Assembly: GCA_002478865.1 (NCBI GenBank)
Contig: DLJZ01000016.1
Location: 46,108-110,107 of the forward strand
Length of the DNA stretch: 64,000 nucleotides
Source: Hungatella sp. UBA7603
GTDB taxonomy: Bacteria > Bacillota > Clostridia > Lachnospirales > Lachnospiraceae
Reading direction: 5' to 3'
Made by a program: the position numbers and the translations under genes
The notes under the pieces: model-generated
Database searches by the model: none
What the model was told of the DNA's origin: nothing
What the model saw: only the letters and a program-made list of their open reading frames with translations
In this document: one piece after another, positions 58,056-64,000 of the stretch
Layout of the letters: each line of letters starts with the position of its first letter
Numbering within the stretch: the stretch's first letter is position 1

Positions 58056-59241
58056 ATCCTTTGATGTCGTGGCAAAAGGGCTATTTTTCCTTGCTGTGAC
58101 AATCATAGTTCTATTCATTATACTTTTTACTATCAGTGGAGGTTTTATGAAGCAAAATTATCTAAATCCATGGTCAAAAGAGTACTCCAAACGTTACAGT
58201 GATCCCAGAATTTGTCTGGCTGCCAGAGGGATATTAGCGGCAAGCGGACATAACATGCAGCCGTGGACCCTAAAGTATGACCCAACAGATTCTATGTCAT
58301 TTTATCTCTATGCCAACCGTGAGCGCATAACAAAAGAAGTAGATCCTGAGTATCGTCAGATGATGATATCACAGGGAACCTTTTTAGAATACGTACTAGT
58401 GGCGGGTGAAAAAGAAGGGTGGAATGTGCAGATTAAGCTGTTCCCCAATGGAGAGTACGACGAAGGAAATCTAGTCCATAGTATGGATACCTTGCCGGTA
58501 GCAAAAATAACCTTAAAAAGCGCTCAGCCTGAGGATACCCCACTTTATAACGCCATGTACATGCCGGATACGAACCGAATGCCTTACTGGGACCATGAGC
58601 TTTCTCCCTATGAGATTTCCAGCCTGGAATCAGTTTCTGAAACTTCTGATATTTCAATTAAGGTATATAAGGAGTTATCCGATCGTTCTTACATATCAAC
58701 TTGTGTCATGAAAGGTGCCACAACGGAAGCAGGAGTACCCCGTGTGATGGAAGAGACAAATACCATATTTCGCCCCAATGAACACCAGAAAAATCAGTAC
58801 CGTTACGGCTTTTCCGTGGAAGGGCAGGGGACTTATGGCCTTATGAAGCCAGTCTTGCAGGGAATGCTTACGATATTCCCATCTCTCAATTCAGGAAAAG
58901 CTGCTAGCCAGAACTTTATCAAATCAACTCAGACATCCGTTGACAGCACTCCGGCCTACGTTATGATTGTAACCGAAAGAAACGACCGGATGACGCAGGT
59001 CAGGAGCGGAATGATCTACAGCCAGCTTGTGCTTACAGGACATACCATGGGCCTTGCCATGCAGCCACTCAGTCAAGTACTGGAAGAATATCCGGAAATG
59101 AACCCCATATATACTGAATTCAAGCAAACATATGCACCAGAAGGAGGTACCATTCAGATGCTGTTTCGAGCTGGATTTCCTAAGGGTAGGATGCCCTTTA
59201 GTATGAGACAGGATGTCATGGGATTTTTTGTAACACAATAA
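58042..59241 (+). CDS. Acg-family nitroreductase-like FMN protein, membrane-anchored
   Basis: A 399-residue protein with one N-terminal membrane segment (about 10-32), then two nitroreductase-like halves typical of the Acg family. ARGILAASGHNMQPW is the FMN-contact region in the first half, and SGMIYSQLVLTGHTMGLAMQPLSQ in the second. Acg proteins are thought to bind or store flavin rather than to be active reductases. The membrane anchor, facing unknown, is uncommon in the family. AAAGGAGAG precedes the start. TetR control suggests a redox or nitro-compound response. Confidence 0.85.
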   Translation: MKGDKSFDVVAKGLFFLAVTIIVLFIILFTISGGFMKQNYLNPWSKEYSKRYSDPRICLAARGILAASGHNMQPWTLKYDPTDSMSFYLYANRERITKEVDPEYRQMMISQGTFLEYVLVAGEKEGWNVQIKLFPNGEYDEGNLVHSMDTLPVAKITLKSAQPEDTPLYNAMYMPDTNRMPYWDHELSPYEISSLESVSETSDISIKVYKELSDRSYISTCVMKGATTEAGVPRVMEETNTIFRPNEHQKNQYRYGFSVEGQGTYGLMKPVLQGMLTIFPSLNSGKAASQNFIKSTQTSVDSTPAYVMIVTERNDRMTQVRSGMIYSQLVLTGHTMGLAMQPLSQVLEEYPEMNPIYTEFKQTYAPEGGTIQMLFRAGFPKGRMPFSMRQDVMGFFVTQ

Positions 59242-59285
59242 GAGATCTTTCAATTAGTGAAAAAACAAAGTTACATAATATAAGG

Positions 59286-59358
59286 AAAAAGCATATGGTG
59301 AAAAGGTATAAGACATCAATTTGTTGCTGTCTTTTGTCTCTTTTACCATATGCTTTTT
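59286..59358 (+). terminator. long-loop terminator
   Basis: AAAAAGCATATGGT (59286-59299) pairs with ACCATATGCTTTTT (59345-59358); pairing continues inward as GAAAAG with CTCTTTT. It ends the TetR-Acg operon. Confidence 0.8.
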
Positions 59359-59421
59359 AAATTTCTAAAGCAACCATTTAAAAGTAAAATAAAAGTCTGG
59401 AAACAAAGAAAAACACTTTCA

Positions 59422-59450
59422 TTGATACAATGGAAGAAACTATGTATAAT
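59422..59450 (+). promoter_or_regulatory. sigma-A promoter of the REC-gdpP-rplI-dnaB unit
   Basis: TTGATA (59422-59427), 17-bp spacer, TATAAT (59445-59450). Confidence 0.85.
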
Positions 59451-59504
59451 ATATATGATTCCTATTACAAATAGAAAATTTACACAAAGAACCTGGGAGG
59501 CGTT

Positions 59505-59882
59505 ATGAGTATCAAAGTGGTAGCAATCGATAATTCGGAGGAGTTGTTAGATAAAATAACTGGAATCTTGGAAGAGATGAAAGAGGTCGAACTATTAGGC
59601 AGTTTCAGCGATGCTGTCACAGCCATGCAGTATATAAAAGAACATCCAGTAAACCTGGTATTTTCTGACGTAGTCATGCCAGATATCAGCGGCATTACCC
59701 TTGCAGCAAAGCTCTATGAGCTGGCGAATCCACCGGAGGTGGTATTGCTTTCTGGAATCCCCGGTTTTTCTCTGGAGGCGTGGAAAATCAGGGCTTACGG
59801 GTTTATCATCAAGCCTTATAAAAAGAACCAAATTAAAAAGATTGTGGATCAGTATATAGCGGAAAATGACACTGTGGAGTAA
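59505..59882 (+). CDS. single-domain response regulator (receiver only)
   Basis: A 125-residue receiver domain with no output domain. Phospho-acceptor Asp55 is in VFSDVVMPD and Lys103 in FIIKPYKK; the first acidic motif is IDN at 8-10 instead of the usual paired acids, so metal binding may be weakened. GGGAGG precedes the ATG. It lies 120 bp before gdpP in the same direction, with its own promoter. It could work by protein contact, perhaps in c-di-AMP turnover; no kinase is adjacent. Confidence 0.85.
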   Translation: MSIKVVAIDNSEELLDKITGILEEMKEVELLGSFSDAVTAMQYIKEHPVNLVFSDVVMPDISGITLAAKLYELANPPEVVLLSGIPGFSLEAWKIRAYGFIIKPYKKNQIKKIVDQYIAENDTVE

Positions 59883-60002
59883 TCCGATTTCCTCGATTTG
59901 ACCATGCAGGGGTGGGTTTTTCTTTTAATGGACGAACCCATTTTCCTATGTTATAATATGGAGATAGTGAAAAAAGACCCTTTTTTCCATAAGGAGAAAG
60001 AT

Positions 60003-62063
60003 ATGAAAGAGAATTTTAAAATAAAGGGGCAACTGAGAACTTATATGCAGTGGCCACTTTATCTAAGTGCGCTGTGGATCATCGCCAACGCGGTGGTGGG
60101 GGCAGTCAGTGCAAAGGCAGGTATCATTATGGCCTTGTTCACCCTTTTGTATACCGGGATTGCAGTCTGGCTTTACGCTTACAGAAGGAAGCGTTTGCTT
60201 GGCGGACTTGTGGAATTTTCCGCAGAATATTCCTGGATGCAGAAGAATTTTCTTACCGATCTGGAACTCCCCTATGGGATCGCAGATGAGAGCGGGCGGA
60301 TTCTATGGGGAAACGCAGCGTTTTCAGAGGTTTTGGGTGAGGAAAAACCTCTCAAGATAACAAGAAAAAACATAATGACCATTTTTCCAGAGATAACCAA
60401 AGAAGCTTTTCACCTGAAAGACGGGACGAAGGAGCTTCATGCCACGTTAAATGACCGTAAATATAAGATTCATTTAAAGACAGTAACAATGGAAGAATCA
60501 TCACTTGGATTGGGCCAGCCAGCGAATATGGATGATGCCGGTGAGACGCTTGTAGCGGTCTATCTTTTTGATGAGACGGAGATCCTTACTTACAAACAGA
60601 TGGTAGATGACCAGAAGATGGTCGCTGGATTAATTTATCTGGATAATTATGAGGAAGCCTTAGAAAGTGTGGAAGAGGTGCGCCGTTCTCTTCTTACCGC
60701 CTTGATAGACCGTAAAATCACCAAGTATATCACCAATATGAACGGAATCGTTAAGAAACTGGAAAAAGATAAGTATTTCATCGCCATTAAGCAGTCCTAT
60801 ATTGGGGAGCTGAAAGAAAACCGTTTTTCCATCTTAGAAGAAGTAAAAGGTGTGAATATCGGCAATGAGATGGCAGTAACTTTAAGTATCGGCCTTGGAA
60901 TGAATGGAGATACCTATTACCGCAATTATGATTATGCAAGAATTGCCATAGATATGGCCCTTGGACGGGGCGGTGATCAGGCGGTAGTCAAAGACACAGA
61001 ACGGATCCAGTTTTATGGAGGCAAAGCTCCTCAGGTAGAAAAGACCACCCGTGTCAAAGCTAGAGTAAAAGCACATGCTCTCCGGGAACTTATGGAGACG
61101 AAAGACCGACTTTTAATTATGGGACATCGTCTCACAGACGTAGATTCCTTTGGTGCAGCGGTTGGTATTTACCGCATTGCCACTGCCTTAAACAAGAAAG
61201 CTCACATTATTATTAATGAAGTAACCACCTCAGTCCGCCCCATGCAGGACCGGTTTATCGGAAATCCGGATTATCCGGATGATTTGTTTTTAACCGGAGC
61301 AAAGGCAGCGGATCTTGTGGATGCCAATACCTTATTAGTGGTGGTAGACGTCAATCGCCCAAGTATTACCGATGCCCCTGAGCTGTTACGCTTAGTTAAG
61401 TCCATCGTGGTATTAGATCATCACAGACAGAGCAGTGAGATCATTGAAAATGCTGTGTTATCTTATGTAGAGCCATACGCTTCCTCAGCCTGTGAGATGG
61501 TTGCGGAGGTACTTCAATACATTGCAGATGGGATTAAGATTAAGTCCGCAGAGGCAGATGCCCTATATGCGGGAATCGTAATCGATACCCATAATTTCAC
61601 CAATCAGACGGGAGTCAGAACCTTTGAGGCAGCCGCCTTCTTAAAGAGAAACGGAGCCGATGTGGTCCGTGTGAGAAAGCTGTTTCGAGATAATCTTCAA
61701 GATTATAAGGCAAAGGCAGAGGCAGTTAGAGAGGCAGAGATCTTTGAAGGGTATTTTGCAATCAGCGTTTGCCCTTCAGAAGGAATTGGAAGTCCTACGG
61801 TTATAGGGGCCCAGGCAGCCAATGAGCTTCTTGATATTGCAGGCATTAAGGCGTCCATCGTTATGTCGCATTACAACAACACGGTGTATCTAAGCGCCCG
61901 TTCCATTGACGAGGTGAATGTCCAGGTCATGATGGAACAGCTAGGGGGCGGAGGCCACCGGACCATTGCAGGTGCTCAGCTTGCAGATGCGACCATTGAA
62001 GAAGCAAAAACCCGCTTAAAAGCGGTTATTAAAGAGATGTTAGAGAAGGGAGACATATCATAA
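60003..62063 (+). CDS. gdpP: c-di-AMP phosphodiesterase GdpP
   Basis: A 686-residue membrane enzyme. ATG at 60003 with AAGGAG is chosen over an in-frame ATG at 59898. Two membrane segments (about 16-55), a PAS domain (about 80-160), a degenerate GGDEF domain (about 175-310), then DHH and DHHA1 domains. The DHH motif is Asp472-His473-His474 in [13 protein letters not shown]1 has [14 protein letters not shown]. It hydrolyses cyclic di-AMP, controlling potassium, wall and osmotic homeostasis. The gdpP-rplI-dnaB order is conserved in Firmicutes, and the stop overlaps the rplI start by one base. Confidence 0.95.
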   Translation: MKENFKIKGQLRTYMQWPLYLSALWIIANAVVGAVSAKAGIIMALFTLLYTGIAVWLYAYRRKRLLGGLVEFSAEYSWMQKNFLTDLELPYGIADESGRILWGNAAFSEVLGEEKPLKITRKNIMTIFPEITKEAFHLKDGTKELHATLNDRKYKIHLKTVTMEESSLGLGQPANMDDAGETLVAVYLFDETEILTYKQMVDDQKMVAGLIYLDNYEEALESVEEVRRSLLTALIDRKITKYITNMNGIVKKLEKDKYFIAIKQSYIGELKENRFSILEEVKGVNIGNEMAVTLSIGLGMNGDTYYRNYDYARIAIDMALGRGGDQAVVKDTERIQFYGGKAPQVEKTTRVKARVKAHALRELMETKDRLLIMGHRLTDVDSFGAAVGIYRIATALNKKAHIIINEVTTSVRPMQDRFIGNPDYPDDLFLTGAKAADLVDANTLLVVVDVNRPSITDAPELLRLVKSIVVLDHHRQSSEIIENAVLSYVEPYASSACEMVAEVLQYIADGIKIKSAEADALYAGIVIDTHNFTNQTGVRTFEAAAFLKRNGADVVRVRKLFRDNLQDYKAKAEAVREAEIFEGYFAISVCPSEGIGSPTVIGAQAANELLDIAGIKASIVMSHYNNTVYLSARSIDEVNVQVMMEQLGGGGHRTIAGAQLADATIEEAKTRLKAVIKEMLEKGDIS

Positions 62064-62509
62064 TGGATATTGTATTATTAGAAGACGTAAAGGCATTAGG
62101 AAAAAAAGGACAGATCGTAAAGGTGAATGATGGATATGCAAGAAATTTCATTCTCCCCAAAAAGCTTGGTATTGAAGCAACCACTAAGAATTTAAATGAT
62201 TTAAAGCTTCAAAAAGCAAACGAGGCTAAGGTTTTGGCAGAACAGTTAGACGCTGCAAAAGAGCTTGCTGCAAAGATTGGAGAATTATCCATTACTCTTT
62301 CTATACGTGCAGGAGAAGGCGGAAGAGCCTTTGGTTCTGTATCAGGTAAAGAGATTTCCCAGGCCATTAAAAGCCAGCTTTCCATGGATATCGATAAAAA
62401 GAAATTAGTACTTCCAGAGCCTCTTAAAACCTTTGGCTCCCATGAAGTTCCTATTAAGCTTCACAAAGAAGTAACTGCAAAATTAATCGTTAAGGTAGTA
62501 GAAAGCTAG
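62063..62509 (+). CDS. rplI: 50S ribosomal protein L9
   Basis: A 148-residue, full-length L9. The N-terminal rRNA-binding domain begins [21 protein letters not shown] with the family signature [13 protein letters not shown]; the central helix and C-terminal domain are complete. It lies between gdpP and dnaB as in most Firmicutes. Confidence 0.97.
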   Translation: MDIVLLEDVKALGKKGQIVKVNDGYARNFILPKKLGIEATTKNLNDLKLQKANEAKVLAEQLDAAKELAAKIGELSITLSIRAGEGGRAFGSVSGKEISQAIKSQLSMDIDKKKLVLPEPLKTFGSHEVPIKLHKEVTAKLIVKVVES

Positions 62510-62520
62510 GAGGCATAACT

Positions 62521-63852
62521 ATGGATGACGCCCTGATTAAGCGGGTGCTCCCCCACAGCATAGAGGCAGAACAGTCTGTTATTGGTTCCATGTTAATGGA
62601 CCGGGATGCGATCATATCGGCTTCCGAAATCGTTACAGCAGGAGATTTTTATCAGAACCAGTATGGCATCATGTTTGAAGCCATGCTGGAGCTTTTTAAT
62701 GAGAATCTGCCAGTGGATTTGGTAACCCTTCAGAACCGGTTAAAGGTAAAAGATGTGCCGCCTGAAGTATCCAGTCTTGAATTTGTTCGAGATATCTTGA
62801 CCACAGTTCCCACCTCAGCCAATGTTAAGTCCTACGCCAATATTGTAAGGGACAAAGCAGTGTTAAGGCGTTTGATCAAAGTGAACGAAGAGATCGCCAA
62901 TTCCTGTTACGTGGGAAAAGATTCTCTTGAAACCATTATGGCACATACGGAAAAGACCATATTTAATCTCTTACAGAACCGAAATTCCGGAGAATTTGTT
63001 CCGATCCGTCAGGTAGCCATGAATGTTTTAGAAAAGATTGAGGAAGCCTCCAAAAACCAGGGGACTGTTACTGGAATCCCCACCGGCTTCATTGACTTAG
63101 ATTATAAGACGTCTGGCTTACAGCCTTCTGATTTTGTCTTAATCGCCGCCCGCCCTTCCATGGGTAAGACGGCATTCGTACTTAATCTGGTAGACCACGT
63201 GGCGGTTAATAAAGGTCTTCCTTGTATGGTATTTAGTCTGGAGATGTCAAAGGAGCAGTTGGTAAACCGTATGTTAGCCATGGAATCCAACGTAGACTCC
63301 CAGAAGCTTAGAACAGGAACTTTATCCGATACCGACTGGGATGCAGTTGTAGAAGGAATTGGAGTTATTGGTAACTCAAAGCTGATCATTGACGATACCC
63401 CTGGAATTTCCATTATGGAGCTTCGCTCCAAGTGCCGTAAGATGAAGCTGGAATACGGCCTTAGTGTAGTCATCATCGATTACCTGCAGCTTATGAGCGG
63501 AAGCGGAAAAGGCGGAGAGAACAGACAGCAGGAAATCTCAGAAATTTCAAGGTCCTTAAAAGCCCTTGCAAGAGAATTAAGTGCCCCTGTTATTGCATTA
63601 TCCCAGCTTAGCCGTGCCTGCGAGACCCGACCCGACCACAGGCCCATGCTTTCTGACCTTCGTGAGTCTGGAGCCATCGAGCAGGATGCCGATGTGGTTA
63701 TGTTCTTATATCGTGATGATTATTATAATAAAGATACAGACATGCCTAATATTGCAGAAGTCATCATTGCAAAACAAAGAAACGGTCCCATCGGTACCGT
63801 GAATCTGGTCTGGAGACCAGAATATACCAAGTTTGCAAACATGGCTCGGTAA
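62521..63852 (+). CDS. dnaB: replicative DNA helicase DnaB
   Basis: A 443-residue hexameric helicase, complete. The N-terminal domain begins with PHSIEAEQSVIGSML; the RecA-like ATPase has Walker A ARPSMGKTAF and Walker B VVIIDYLQLM, with LSQLSRACE and SDLRESGAIEQDAD toward the end. GGAGG precedes the ATG. It unwinds DNA at the replication fork. Confidence 0.97.
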   Translation: MDDALIKRVLPHSIEAEQSVIGSMLMDRDAIISASEIVTAGDFYQNQYGIMFEAMLELFNENLPVDLVTLQNRLKVKDVPPEVSSLEFVRDILTTVPTSANVKSYANIVRDKAVLRRLIKVNEEIANSCYVGKDSLETIMAHTEKTIFNLLQNRNSGEFVPIRQVAMNVLEKIEEASKNQGTVTGIPTGFIDLDYKTSGLQPSDFVLIAARPSMGKTAFVLNLVDHVAVNKGLPCMVFSLEMSKEQLVNRMLAMESNVDSQKLRTGTLSDTDWDAVVEGIGVIGNSKLIIDDTPGISIMELRSKCRKMKLEYGLSVVIIDYLQLMSGSGKGGENRQQEISEISRSLKALARELSAPVIALSQLSRACETRPDHRPMLSDLRESGAIEQDADVVMFLYRDDYYNKDTDMPNIAEVIIAKQRNGPIGTVNLVWRPEYTKFANMAR

Positions 63853-63866
63853 TGACGAGAATAGTA

Positions 63867-63902
63867 AAAGGGATCTTCCTATTTTTGGAAGGTCCCTTTT
63901 TT
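63867..63902 (+). terminator. intrinsic terminator after dnaB
   Basis: AAAGGGATCTTCC (63867-63879) pairs with GGAAGGTCCCTTT (63887-63899) with one mismatch, then T-run. Confidence 0.9.
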
Positions 63903-64000
63903 AGTTGTATGGCAATCTTTTAATAAACCACCTGCCATGCAGGTGCGTCCACAGTCGCTTTAGCTTACAGAAAAAACCTCCAGTGATATAATAGTGTAGG
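63903..64000. other. right-edge intergenic sequence with a small palindrome
   Basis: No gene is seen. It contains a perfect hairpin CACCTGC-CAT-GCAGGTG (63929-63945) and a TATAAT near 63983-63992 with no clear -35; the next gene lies outside the window. Confidence 0.5.

Noticed and set aside
63929..63945. Palindrome CACCTGC-CAT-GCAGGTG as a terminator.
   Set aside because: No T-run follows, and the dnaB terminator lies just upstream; its role is unclear.

Overview
The window looks like a chromosomal segment of a spore-forming, carbohydrate-scavenging member of the Lachnospiraceae (Clostridium cluster XIVa, Lacrimispora/Enterocloster-like). This is inferred from moderate G+C, strong GGAGG-type ribosome binding sites, several TTG starts, YesM/YesN two-component pairs beside sugar ABC operons, GH31/GH1 glycosidases, Gram-positive lipoprotein solute-binding proteins, collagen-like exosporium-type proteins and the conserved gdpP-rplI-dnaB block. 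No species call is possible from the sequence alone.

Layout. 1-2840: end of a 6-phospho-beta-glucosidase and a lipoprotein carboxylesterase. 2966-11011: YesN/YesM regulators and a YtfQ-type (galactofuranose/pentose-like) sugar ABC transporter. 11213-19467: a second two-component pair, divergent from a family-1 sugar ABC transporter and a GH31 glycosidase. 19667-25719: MATE pump, AraC regulator, a second GH31, an EstA-like esterase. 25971-33060: LysR regulator and a complete Dpp/Nik-type ABC transporter ending in an M14-family amidohydrolase. 33126-35327: topoisomerase III. 35491-41620: LacI regulator, PhnD/C/E/E transporter and a cytoplasmic 5'-nucleotidase-like enzyme. 41677-43426: amtB-glnK behind an ANTAR-type antitermination leader. 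43641-45512: Rrf2 regulator and a second MATE pump (minus strand). 45846-53076: an AT-rich accessory region with a large serine recombinase, collagen-like/jelly-roll spore-surface-type genes, gene remnants, and an SBBP beta-propeller protein. 53335-56080: VanR-VanS-VanY without the ligase genes. 56085-59241: PadR/DUF2812 and TetR/Acg-type nitroreductase pairs. 59505-63852: receiver-only regulator, c-di-AMP phosphodiesterase GdpP, ribosomal protein L9 and replicative helicase DnaB.

How it works together. Most of the left two thirds is uptake and breakdown of sugars, peptides and phosphorylated compounds, each transporter beside its own regulator. Three transporter operons share one design: the binding-protein gene comes first and is followed by a hairpin before the membrane and ATPase genes, which would give excess binding protein.

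The most unusual items are: (a) two paralogous, unrecognised small RNAs (about 22009-22146 and 25781-25917), each with its own identically spaced promoter, C-rich hairpin loops and terminator; (b) the recombinase/collagen region, where a 17-bp motif lies directly after the recombinase gene, at the 5' end of the big collagen-like gene next to a second recombinase remnant, and in inverted orientation at the 3' end of the jelly-roll gene, bracketing a possible 202-bp invertible segment; (c) the ANTAR-type leader of amtB; and (d) a nine-codon leader ORF and hairpin in front of the first MATE gene.
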